Assembly: GCF_900091495.1 (NCBI RefSeq)
Contig: NZ_LT607413.1
Span: 744,001-808,000 of the forward strand
DNA length: 64,000 bases
From: Micromonospora echinospora
GTDB taxonomy: Bacteria > Actinomycetota > Actinomycetes > Mycobacteriales > Micromonosporaceae
Direction: 5' to 3'
Numbering within the stretch: position 1 is the stretch's first letter; the number at the start of each line of letters is the position of its first letter. Of this stretch, positions 16,820 to 26,198 are shown one piece after another. The position numbers were made by a program, and so were the translations under genes. Under the pieces are notes generated by a model, which did no database searches, had not been told where the DNA came from, and saw only the letters and a list, made by a program, of their open reading frames with translations.

Positions 16820-18136
16820 CTACGCGTCCCAGATCGGACCGTAGGCCGGGATCCCGACCAGCTCCAGGCCGTGCACCACCTGCCAGGTGACGTTCTTGTT
16901 TGCGATGCAGATGACCGCTTCCGCGCCGAAGGTGGAGTACGCCCCGTACGCCAGCCGGAGCATGTCGGGTTTGCCGTACGCGTCGGTGTCCCAGATGATC
17001 GCGTCGGGCTGCGCCGCCAGCACCTCGTCGACCAGTGCGCCGTACGTCCTACGCGGATTGCGGGTCACCCAGACCAGATGGGACGACACCTCACCGGCCA
17101 GGAGGTGGGCGAGCACGGGGCCGATTCCGCTGCCGGTGGCAACAAAGAGCACCTTCCTGAAGAGCGGCGCGACATTGGCCATGCCCGCGGTCGGCATCCC
17201 CCGTACCCACAGATGCGTTGGCGGGTTGTCGATGAATTCCGCGGTCCAGTCGCCGGCTCTGGAGACAACCATGCGGTGGCTACCGGGAGCCTCTTCAGGC
17301 GCAGCGATATTTGCGAATGAATGCCACTCCAGCAGTGGTCGCCGACTGACCATCTGGGTCGATCCGATGAGCGGCTGGGTCGGGCGGTCGAGGTTGACCA
17401 CCGCCACGTGGGCGGAAGGCCGCTCGGTGTCGACGCGAACCTTGCGCAGTAGCAGCCAGGGCAACGCGACGGAGACGGTGGCCACCGTGAGTAGCCATAC
17501 GGCCGGTGTGGTCAGCAGTGCGTACGCGCCGCCGTGCCGGGTGGTGGCGAACAGCACGGTGTTGATCCAGGCGAGCGCCAGCGCAGCCCAACCACAGAAC
17601 CGGTGCGTCACCTCGAACATGTCGTGCGCCCTGGCGCGCAATGGCGGCAGGGCCAGGACACTCATGACCACGAAGAGCGTCACCAGCGCGCCGGAAACGA
17701 CGAGATTGGGGACCGATACGTGTCCCCGATGGTGAAGGCGGTCGTACATCAGCGATACGGCGAAGACCAGATACCACGTCGTTCCTGACACGGCCGTGCC
17801 GACGTGCAGTCCGCCAAAGTGATAGATTTTCGCCAGCGCCCAGCGGACCGGCAACGGCCAGGTCGTGGGTGCGCGGGTGGCCAGCCAGAACAGCGCATTG
17901 ATGAGCCACTGCTGGCGGACGACGACGGCCAGTGTCACGTTCACCAGAGCAACAGTTTCTATCGAGGTCAGGGCCGTAGCCTGACCGGTCCACCAGCCGC
18001 CCGACGCCACGGCGTGCCAGCCCACCGCCACGTTGGCCGCCACGACCAGCACGATCAGGCGGTGGTAGGGCATGACGCGGGGGTTCTTGAGCATCCGCCG
18101 GACCGGCGGTACGGGCGGTGGTAGCTCCACCTCCAA
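16820..18136 (-). CDS. Membrane oxidoreductase with ferric-reductase-like core and NAD(P)-binding domain
   Basis: About 438 aa if translation begins near a TTG at 18136. The frame stays open to 18475, but the upstream part is Pro/Arg-rich, contains a perfect hairpin and looks untranslated; ATG 18094 is another option. Roughly six transmembrane segments run from PYHRLIVLVVAANVAVGW to TTPAVWLLTVATVSVALPWLLL. A flavin-type EWHSFANI segment follows, then an FNR-type nucleotide site VLFVATGSGIGPVLAHLL. It likely moves electrons from NAD(P)H across the membrane. The acceptor is unknown. Ordinary iron reductases are one possibility. Confidence 0.7.
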   Translation of the reverse strand: MEVELPPPVPPVRRMLKNPRVMPYHRLIVLVVAANVAVGWHAVASGGWWTGQATALTSIETVALVNVTLAVVVRQQWLINALFWLATRAPTTWPLPVRWALAKIYHFGGLHVGTAVSGTTWYLVFAVSLMYDRLHHRGHVSVPNLVVSGALVTLFVVMSVLALPPLRARAHDMFEVTHRFCGWAALALAWINTVLFATTRHGGAYALLTTPAVWLLTVATVSVALPWLLLRKVRVDTERPSAHVAVVNLDRPTQPLIGSTQMVSRRPLLEWHSFANIAAPEEAPGSHRMVVSRAGDWTAEFIDNPPTHLWVRGMPTAGMANVAPLFRKVLFVATGSGIGPVLAHLLAGEVSSHLVWVTRNPRRTYGALVDEVLAAQPDAIIWDTDAYGKPDMLRLAYGAYSTFGAEAVICIANKNVTWQVVHGLELVGIPAYGPIWDA

Positions 18137-18154
18137 TAATCGGGTCAGCGAGCG

Positions 18155-18178
18155 GGGCGGCCCAGTTGGGGGCCGCCC
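18155..18178 (-). promoter_or_regulatory. Leader hairpin upstream of the membrane oxidoreductase
   Basis: GGGCGGCCC (18155-18163), a 6-base loop and GGGCCGCCC (18170-18178) form a perfect 9-bp stem just ahead of the likely start. It may be an attenuator or an mRNA 5' structure. It argues that translation starts downstream of it. Confidence 0.5.
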
Positions 18179-18685
18179 AAAACCGATGATGCGGCTGGAG
18201 ACTTTGCGTATGACGTCGACGACCCGGAAAATGGCGGCCTCCCTGGGATGAGTATTCGGCGAAACTGGGGATTGTGAAGGTTGGACGAGCTGGATCAACT
18301 GCAACCGAGCCGATCTCAGCGGCACGAATGTGTTGATCGATGCGACACGGACGAAGGCCCTCAGGCCGGACGGCGCTGGAAGTGGACGTGCCGCCCTCGG
18401 TAGGTAGTTCTCACCACGAGACCTCGGCCGGCTGCTCGCCCCGGAACGCCGAGCCAGGGGGACACGGCGCGGCACCCGCGCGTTGACCTGCTTTTACCAG
18501 GCGTTGCTGGTGCTGGTCTCGGTTCCGTGGGGCCGAGGACGTGACCCTGCTCGGCGCGGGGTCCGGCATCTCCCTGGCGACCGGGTACCGCTACCGTGGC
18601 GGGCGACCGCGGCGGGACCGGGTAACGGCGGGACGGCAGAGCGTGCGGATCTCGATGGACCCGCTTGGCGCTTCGATGACGGGAT

Positions 18686-19672
18686 TCAGCGGCACGGGCG
18701 ATAGACGGAGTCGTCCAGGTCGAGTGAGAAGAGCACGCCGTTGATGTTGGCCGCGTTGTCAGCCCGACAGAAGGCGGTCGAGGAGCCGTATTCCGCGTGG
18801 AGGACCGGCTTGCCCGCAGCGATGAACGGCCGGTATTCGCCGCATTCGTCGTACCGGCTGCACTCCTCGTTGAGCGCCATGTCGAAGTAGTCGACGAGAT
18901 CGTCGATCTGGTCGAGGTCGTTCTTCAGCACCGTGCTGAGGCCACGGGCGTGGGCGGTGTCGGCGAGGAACCGGTTGTACGCGAGTTGATCGGCGGCGGT
19001 GAGCGGGAACCCGGTCCGGTTGACGTAGCCGTCCATGTTGTCGAACTCGACAGCGTCGAACCCCTTCGCCCGGCACATGTCGATTCGTGCCGCCATGATG
19101 CGGCCCAGCGGGCTCGTGGGACTGATGCCACGGACGTCGAGCCACCGTTCGCCGGCCCAACCGTCGAGGTTCTGGCCGAGGAGGCTCACCGGGAACTGAC
19201 CCGCGTCGGGGCGCCAGTCCTCGTAGGAGCCCACGCTGATGTAGCAGATCACCCGAATTCCGGCCCGATGGAGGGCGGCGACGTCCGCCGAGGACGCCTC
19301 AAAACCGTCGATGTCGTAGATGTCGACATCCCGGAAGGGAGGCTTGGGCACGCCCGCGATGACCCAGTTCCAGCTGACTTGCAGCGGCGGACGCCAGCAG
19401 TCGGGGCACCGTACCGAGCCGGTCGTGTCCACGGGGCGGGTAGACGGGGACGGCGGTGCGGTCGTCGGCGTCGTCCGGGTAGGCGAGGATGTGGGTACGG
19501 ACGGCTGGGTCGATGGGGGTGGCGGAGTTGACGCGAACGGGAAGCTGGCCCCGCCCGATGGTGCCGGCTGACCGGAAGTCGAGGTCAGCGGGATGGCCGC
19601 GACCAGGCCGAGGACGACGGCCAGCACCACGACGCCGATCCCGGTGAGGTAGAGGGCTCTTGTCCTGGCCAT
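18686..19672 (-). CDS. Secreted GH114-like endo-polygalactosaminidase family protein
   Basis: 328 aa from ATG at 19672. One hydrophobic segment (LYLTGIGVVVLAVVLGLVAAI) is followed by a Pro/Ser/Thr-rich linker to about residue 85. The catalytic-type domain then reads VSWNWVIAGVPKPPFRDVDIYDIDGF, VICYISVGSYEDW, AKGFDAVEFDNMDGY and LNEECSRYDECGEY. These match the TIM-barrel GH114/TM1410-like family, whose known activity is cleavage of alpha-1,4-polygalactosamine. It is anchored or secreted. The exact glycan is inferred. The broken gene at 19680-20326 lies directly upstream. Confidence 0.82.
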   Translation of the reverse strand: MARTRALYLTGIGVVVLAVVLGLVAAIPLTSTSGQPAPSGGASFPFASTPPPPSTQPSVPTSSPTRTTPTTAPPSPSTRPVDTTGSVRCPDCWRPPLQVSWNWVIAGVPKPPFRDVDIYDIDGFEASSADVAALHRAGIRVICYISVGSYEDWRPDAGQFPVSLLGQNLDGWAGERWLDVRGISPTSPLGRIMAARIDMCRAKGFDAVEFDNMDGYVNRTGFPLTAADQLAYNRFLADTAHARGLSTVLKNDLDQIDDLVDYFDMALNEECSRYDECGEYRPFIAAGKPVLHAEYGSSTAFCRADNAANINGVLFSLDLDDSVYRPCR

Positions 19673-19679
19673 GGCTGCA

Positions 19680-20326
19680 TGCGTCCTGTTCAAAGCGAAT
19701 TTCCTCGATGTGCACTGTGCTGCTGGCGCCGTGCCAGAAGTCGGGTTGGAGCTCAGCTGGGGTGGTGCGGTCGATACGGTTTGCCGCCAGCGGAATGCGC
19801 AGGTCCTGGTAGCCGGTGGTGATGGTCCGGCTGTCGCCGGCGAGGGTGAGGGGTACGTGTAGTCGGTCAGGCCGCGGTCGACGTGGCTCCCGAACCAGCC
19901 GTCGTCCTCGTACCTGAGCACGAGCGCCCCCACCGGTCACCACGCAACGGGCAAACCCTCCGCACTCGGTGGTCCTCCCCAGACCGTTGCGGCAGTCGGC
20001 GTCGGGATGGGGCCGACGGGGGTGGTACCGCCGTCGGCCTCCGGTGGCGTCTCCGAAGACCCGGCGACGGCGGAGGAGGGAAGTGATGCCGGATCCGCCG
20101 GGTCGACGCTCGACCAGGAGGAAAGGTCGGTGTCTCCGGTCCATAGGTGCTCCTGCCGCTCGGCGCGCCCGAGGTTCCCCTCGCCGCTGTCGCCGCTGTC
20201 GCCGCTGTCGCCGGCGCTGAGCATCCACGCGAGTGTCGCCAAGGGCGCCAGGAAGCTGACGACGAGGAAAACCCCACCCCGTCGCGCCGCCTTGGTTCGT
20301 TGCGTGGCGGGTAAGCGGGTCTGCAT
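19680..20326 (-). pseudogene. Broken gene for a membrane-anchored extracytoplasmic protein
   Basis: A possible start at 20326 leads to one membrane helix (GGVFLVVSFLAPLATLAWML), a GDSGDSG repeat and a segment NLGRAERQEHLWTGDTDLSSW. The frame then hits TGA near 19937. The same frame resumes at once as VGALVLRYEDDGWFGSHVDRGLTDYT. It then needs a one-base shift near 19862 to continue as PLTLAGDSRTITTGYQDLRI ... HIEEIRFEQDA. A stop plus a frameshift in an otherwise sensible beta-rich sequence indicates decay (or two sequence errors). It is probably a polysaccharide-acting or binding partner of the GH114-like protein. Confidence 0.5.
20181..20207 (-). repeat. 9-bp tandem repeat encoding Gly-Asp-Ser
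   Basis: TCGCCGCTG is repeated three times, with a diverged fourth copy. It encodes GDSGDSGDS next to the membrane helix of the broken gene. It is a slippage-prone short repeat. Confidence 0.8.
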
Positions 20327-20530
20327 CCGGAGGGGGGAGGACCGGTGCCGGGCACCGTATCCGTCGTCACGGGTCTCCGGTTGCAATATGTCGTACCAGG
20401 TCAACACGTGCGAGTCACCTGCCCTACGTGGATGGGGTCTCGCACAGAGCACGGCTGCCGGAGGGCATTCCGTTCACCAACGCCGGCCGGTGCGGCGCGT
20501 TCACGGCTCCGGGTGACTCCGGCACCGGGA

Positions 20531-21016
20531 TCAGGGGCAGACGTAGGGTTCCGTGGGGTTCGCACCGCCCCCGAAGGCGGAATCGCCGTCCGGGTCGAAC
20601 ACGTAGCCGTAGTACTTGGCGCATTCGCCAGCTGCGGGAAGCTTCACCGACGCCTGGTGGCTGACCTTCGCCCGGTCCGTGAACACGACACCCTCGCTCT
20701 CGTGGAAGATGCCCGCGATGACCCGGGTGGGCTCGCCGTGGAAGGCGATCTTGCGGGTCACCACGCAGAACTTGTCCTTCGTCGCGTCGTAGGTGAGCAT
20801 CACCTCGCCCCAGACCTCGCCGGCCTGGATCCGCACCTCGCGGAGTCCACCGTCCAACAGCGAGTAGTTCGGGCCGCAGCCGGCCCTGATGGCACCTTGC
20901 TGGCTGTGCGCATGGGCCGGAGTTGCACTGGTGACGACCAGACCGGCTGCGCCGAGAGCGGAGACCGCCAGGGCGGTCGGGAACGTTCGGGCGGCCTTGC
21001 GGAACGTGGCGGACAC
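20531..21016 (-). CDS. Small secreted protein of unknown function
   Basis: 161 aa from GTG at 21016 with AAGGGAAG upstream. A Sec signal peptide (ARTFPTALAVSALGAAGLVVTSATPAHA) ends near residue 35. The mature part has four Cys (GCGPNYSLLDGG, DKFCVV, GECAKYYG, YVCP), likely two disulfides. It also has a beta-rich pattern with paired lines such as VWGEVMLTYDATKDKFCVVT. I do not recognise the family. It is an extracellular protein with its own promoter region upstream. Confidence 0.7.
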   Translation of the reverse strand: MSATFRKAARTFPTALAVSALGAAGLVVTSATPAHAHSQQGAIRAGCGPNYSLLDGGLREVRIQAGEVWGEVMLTYDATKDKFCVVTRKIAFHGEPTRVIAGIFHESEGVVFTDRAKVSHQASVKLPAAGECAKYYGYVFDPDGDSAFGGGANPTEPYVCP

Positions 21017-21287
21017 TCCGACTTCCCTTCGTCGCGCCCGGTGCCCGCAACGGGCTCGCGAGGGCCACCAAGGCAAGCAGTCAGCAGAAAGTAGCAGCAC
21101 GCGCACGTGTGGTGAACGGCCCGGACGAGGTCAGTTTTCGACACACCCGAACGTCGTGACGATTGAGGCAGAGCCCGACAGACGTCGACGACGAGCACCG
21201 GTCAGACGGTGGGACGTCCGGAGCCGGGGCAGGTCCCGCGGCTCCCCTGAGCTTGGTGGGACGGGCAGGGACCACCCGGTGGAGGGT

Positions 21288-22037
21288 TCACTCGGGCACC
21301 GCAGACGCTGCACCGGCTGCCTGGGGCCATGAGCGGACTCCTTCCGGGAACTGGTAGTCCGGGTGTGGATCCTCGGCGGGCTCCTTCCCGGCCCCGGAGG
21401 CGTTGGTCACCCGCAGGTAGACCTTGGTGCCGTCCGCTGCGGTGATCCGCAGCCCGGCGGGCGAGATGTGCACCCCCGGGTAGTTGCACGCCTCCCAACT
21501 GGTGAAGGCGGCGGGCCGGGCAGTGTCAAGAAGTTGGACGGCGAAGCTCACCATGCGCTGGACCCGCTGCGTCGGTGGCGGCATCGTGGCCGGCAGGGGC
21601 ACCGTGTCGGCACTGGGCTTCGCCGCCGTCGCCCAGACCAACGTGGCCGACCCGGACCGGTGCGTGACCTTGACGCCTGCCGGCGAGTTGCCACCGGGGG
21701 TGGCGTCGGTGCCGTAACGACTGACGCCCGTAAAGTCAGGATGAGCGCTGGCGGTCAGCAGCGCCTCGATCACGTCGAGGGCGGCGGTTGTCTGCATGAC
21801 GTCTCCGTTCTCGAACGTGACCGAGCCGCTGTGGTCGGCACAGTCTAGTTGGCGGATCGCCTCGTCCCGCGTACGCCACCTGCCACACTCGCCCCGCCCG
21901 AGCCCGGGGAATCCGCGAACTTCGATGCCCAGGACCCAGAAGGTGAGCGGCTCCGAAACTTCCGAAAGTATCGCCCTGACCCGCTCCGCTGCGACGATCA
22001 CCAAGGGGCCACCCCTTCGGACTCCGGTCTCGCGCAT
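21288..22037 (-). CDS. Hypothetical protein
   Basis: About 249 aa from ATG at 22037; the start is uncertain because no ribosome site is visible and the frame extends to 22238. Coding-looking segments include LTFWVLGIEVRGFPGLGRGECGRW, GDVMQTTAALDVIEALLTA, KVTHRSGSATLVWATA and GLRITAADGTKVYLRVTNA. There are no membrane helices and no motif I recognise. The end is Pro/Ala-rich. It lies divergent to the xylanase gene, so the two may share the 22038-22334 control region. Confidence 0.55.
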   Translation of the reverse strand: MRETGVRRGGPLVIVAAERVRAILSEVSEPLTFWVLGIEVRGFPGLGRGECGRWRTRDEAIRQLDCADHSGSVTFENGDVMQTTAALDVIEALLTASAHPDFTGVSRYGTDATPGGNSPAGVKVTHRSGSATLVWATAAKPSADTVPLPATMPPPTQRVQRMVSFAVQLLDTARPAAFTSWEACNYPGVHISPAGLRITAADGTKVYLRVTNASGAGKEPAEDPHPDYQFPEGVRSWPQAAGAASAVPE

Positions 22038-23342
<1,305 letters not shown>

Positions 23343-23370
23343 CCTTCCCCGTCCCCTGACACCGCAACCC

Positions 23371-23400
23371 GTGGCGTGGCGGCTCCGGCCGCCACGCCAC
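23371..23400. terminator. Bidirectional terminator hairpin
   Basis: GTGGCGTGGCGGC, loop TCCG, GCCGCCACGCCAC: a perfect 13-bp stem between the convergent xylanase and PucR-type genes. There is no T-run, as is common in actinomycete terminators. Confidence 0.8.
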
Positions 23401-23449
23401 CTCTCGTCAGCACCACCGGCCCGGCAGCGTGTGTCGGCGGAACGGAACG

Positions 23450-24607
23450 CTATTCGGCCAGCCAGGTCCGCAGCGCCCACCACCAGCGCAGGGTGACCAG
23501 CACCGGCCACCGGACGTCCGGTTCGGCCAGCAGCGGCGGCATGCCGACGAGTTCCCGCAACCGGCGCATCCGGTACCGGACGGTGTTGGGGTGCAGGTGC
23601 AGGGCCGCCGCCGTCTGGTCGAGCCGCTGTCCGTGGTCCAGGTAGGCCAACGCGGTCGAGGCCAACTGCCGGTGGAACTCGTCCGCCGGGTTCAGGGCCG
23701 CCAGCAGGGTCGTACCGAGCAGGTCGGCCAGGACCGGCTGGGCGGCCAGGGCGGTCTCCCCGGCCAACTCGACCAGGGTGTGCCGGCCGTGCAGTCCGGC
23801 ACCGGCGGCGACGTGCAGGGCGGCGACACAGAGCGCATGCAGGGCGGGCAGCCGGTCCAGCGGCCGGGCGGGGGCCACCACCACGAGGGTGGTGTCGTCG
23901 AGGGCGTCGGTCGGTAGCCGGCGCGCGGAGAGCCCGGCGAGCCGGTCGTCGACCGTACCGAAGACGCCGCCGCAGCGGGACAGGCGGCGCTCGGCCGCGC
24001 GGATCCGGGCCGGGTCGGTCAGGTCGGTGACCACGCAGTGGTACCACCCGTCCGGCCGCAGCCCGAAGCGGGTCAGGTCCTCCCGGCAGCCGGTGGTCGA
24101 TCCGTCGGCGAGCAGGCCGCGCAGCATCCGGTTGCGGGCGTCCTGGTCGGTACGGGCCAACTCGCGTTCGGCGGCGTGGTAGCCGTCGACCAGGGCGCGT
24201 TCCAACGCCCCCGCGTACCGGTCGAGGTCGAGCAGGCCCTCCAGGAGCGCGGTGTCCGGGATGCCGGACGCCCGGCCCCGGTCGAGGGCGGCCTCCACCA
24301 CCACCCGCCGTCCGGCCTGGACGCCCCGGAGCAGGCCGGTCACCGACACGCCCTGCGCGGCCCGGGCGGCGCCCAGCCGCCGGACCTCGGCGAAGTCGCG
24401 TTCGGTCGGGTCGGCCAGCAGCTCGAACGAGGCCAGTCCGGCGGCGAGGAGAGCCGCCACGTGTCGACGGTTCTCCGCCCACGGGAGTCGGGCGACCTCG
24501 GCCGAGCTGGCCCGCGCCGCCTCGACCATCTCGTCCACGATCCGCTGGTCGGCGGCGATGTCGCGCAGCAACGCCCCGAGGGACACGAGCCGCTCCGGCG
24601 GCACCAT
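23450..24607 (-). CDS. PucR/CdaR-family transcriptional regulator
   Basis: 385 aa. The N-terminal two-thirds is a mixed helical and GGDEF-like region (LTRFGLRPDGWYHCVVTDL ... LDDTTLVVVAPA). The C-terminal PucR helix-turn-helix reads LAYLDHGQRLDQTAAALHLHPNTVRYRMRRLREL. It is divergent from the beta-propeller gene at 24781, with a TGTTAC/GTAACA palindrome between, so it may control that gene and itself. Confidence 0.88.
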   Translation of the reverse strand: MVPPERLVSLGALLRDIAADQRIVDEMVEAARASSAEVARLPWAENRRHVAALLAAGLASFELLADPTERDFAEVRRLGAARAAQGVSVTGLLRGVQAGRRVVVEAALDRGRASGIPDTALLEGLLDLDRYAGALERALVDGYHAAERELARTDQDARNRMLRGLLADGSTTGCREDLTRFGLRPDGWYHCVVTDLTDPARIRAAERRLSRCGGVFGTVDDRLAGLSARRLPTDALDDTTLVVVAPARPLDRLPALHALCVAALHVAAGAGLHGRHTLVELAGETALAAQPVLADLLGTTLLAALNPADEFHRQLASTALAYLDHGQRLDQTAAALHLHPNTVRYRMRRLRELVGMPPLLAEPDVRWPVLVTLRWWWALRTWLAE

Positions 24608-24710
24608 CAGCCCCGCTCCCCTCGGCCGTCGCTGTGGCCGGCGTACAACGGTTCGTCCGGGTGTTGGCTCTCGGCTCCTACCGGGAGTCCAGGTTCGACT
24701 GATTTCCTTC

Positions 24711-24728
24711 TGTTACCGCAAAGTAACA
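24711..24728. promoter_or_regulatory. Palindrome between the PucR regulator and the beta-propeller gene
   Basis: TGTTAC, six bases, GTAACA. It stands in the 173-base divergent space, 53 bases before the beta-propeller start. It is a candidate operator for the adjacent regulator. Confidence 0.45.
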
Positions 24729-24780
24729 CCGTGTCGCGCCGAACGGAACGCCGGCACGGCCCAACGGTCAGGAGCGGTCC

Positions 24781-26094
24781 ATGACAGCAGCAGCATCCCC
24801 GTCCCCGCGCGCCCGTGGTCACCGTCGCCGCTGGTACGGCGCGACCGCCGCCATCCTCGCCCTCCTCGTCGCCGGCGCGCCCGTCCCGGCCGGTGCCGCC
24901 GGTCCCACCGACCCGGTCCGGGCCGCCGCCCCGGTCAGCGGCAGCAGCCTCCAGGAGGTGATGTTCGTCGGCAACAACCGGGAGGGCACGGTCGACGTCA
25001 TCCGGGCCCGGGGCGACTACGCCAAACTCGGCCGGATCAACGTCGTGCCGGACATGAGCGAACGGCTCTGGGAGATCTACCTGAACCCCATCAAGCTCGC
25101 CTTCTACCTCGGCGTCCGGGAGGGGCCGGGTGAGGGGCACGACCAACTGGTCGACGACATGTACAGCACGCCGGACGGCACGGCTGTGGTCGCCTCCCGG
25201 CCCAGCTTCGCCGACGTGGTCTCGATCGACGTCGCCACCGGTGCCGTCCGCTGGCGGTTCCCGGTCTCCGGGTACCGCTCGGACCACATGGCGGTCTCCC
25301 CCGACGGCACCAGGGTCGCGGTCTCGGCCTCCCTGTCCAACCGGGTGCACGTGCTCGACATCAACACCGGCCGGGAACTCGGGTCGTTCAAGACCGGGGA
25401 CAAGCCGCACGAGAACATCTACACCAAGGACCGCCGGTACATCTGGAACATGTCGATCGGGGAGGTGACCACCTCTCTCGACGACCCGGACCAGGACTGG
25501 ACCAAGGGCGACCGGAAGATCACCATCGCCGACGCCAGCACCTTCGCCACCGTACGGACCATCGACATGCGGCCCCGACTGAACGCCGTCGGCCGCACCG
25601 ACCTCTCCGACGCCGTCCGCCCGGCGGTCTTCACGCCCGACGAGACGAAGTTCTACTTCCAGGTGTCGTTCTTCAACGGGTTCCTGGAGTACGACGTCGC
25701 CTCCGACACCATCACCCGGATCGCCACGCTGCCGAAGAACCCGGACACCAACGAGGACCGGACGACCTGGGTCAACGACTCCCGGCACCACGGCCTGTCG
25801 ATGAGCCCGGACGGGTCGAAGCTCTGCGTGGCCGGCACCATGGACAACTACGCCACCATCGTCGACCGCGCCACCCTCGCGCCCGGACCGCTGGTGACGG
25901 CGGGCAAGCCGTACTGGGCGACGGTCAGCGGGGACGGCCGGGACTGCGTGATCTCCGAATCGGACACCGACCGGGTCACCGCGATCAACTTCGCCACCGG
26001 CCAGAAGGTCACCAGCGTGGCGGTCGGCGACCACCCGCAGCGGGTCCGGATCGGGGGCCTGCCGACCGGCTGGACCCCGCCGCCCGCGGGCTGA
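24781..26094 (+). CDS. Secreted beta-propeller protein (YVTN/YncE-like)
   Basis: 437 aa. The signal peptide (RWYGATAAILALLVAGAPVPAGAA) covers residues 20-40. The rest is blades of the type GTAVVASRPSFADVVSIDVATGAVRW, HMAVSPDGTRVAVSASLSNRVHVLDINTGREL and GLSMSPDGSKLCVAGTMDN, ending VTAINFATGQKVTSVAVGDHPQRVRIG. Such seven-bladed proteins bind ligands or partners. No enzyme motif is visible. It stands alone with a terminator after it and the PucR-type regulator divergent upstream. Confidence 0.85.
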   Translation: MTAAASPSPRARGHRRRWYGATAAILALLVAGAPVPAGAAGPTDPVRAAAPVSGSSLQEVMFVGNNREGTVDVIRARGDYAKLGRINVVPDMSERLWEIYLNPIKLAFYLGVREGPGEGHDQLVDDMYSTPDGTAVVASRPSFADVVSIDVATGAVRWRFPVSGYRSDHMAVSPDGTRVAVSASLSNRVHVLDINTGRELGSFKTGDKPHENIYTKDRRYIWNMSIGEVTTSLDDPDQDWTKGDRKITIADASTFATVRTIDMRPRLNAVGRTDLSDAVRPAVFTPDETKFYFQVSFFNGFLEYDVASDTITRIATLPKNPDTNEDRTTWVNDSRHHGLSMSPDGSKLCVAGTMDNYATIVDRATLAPGPLVTAGKPYWATVSGDGRDCVISESDTDRVTAINFATGQKVTSVAVGDHPQRVRIGGLPTGWTPPPAG

Positions 26095-26152
26095 CCCGAC
26101 CACCGGCACGCCAGCGTCGCCCGCCCGGCATCGTCGCGCCACACGTCACGTC

Positions 26153-26181
26153 GCGCTCCCCGCCGCCCCGGCGGGGAGCGC
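26153..26181. terminator. Bidirectional terminator hairpin
   Basis: GCGCTCCCCGCCG, loop CCC, CGGCGGGGAGCGC: a perfect 13-bp stem between the convergent beta-propeller and M23 genes. Confidence 0.8.
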
Positions 26182-26198
26182 CTCTGCGGTCGCGCCGG

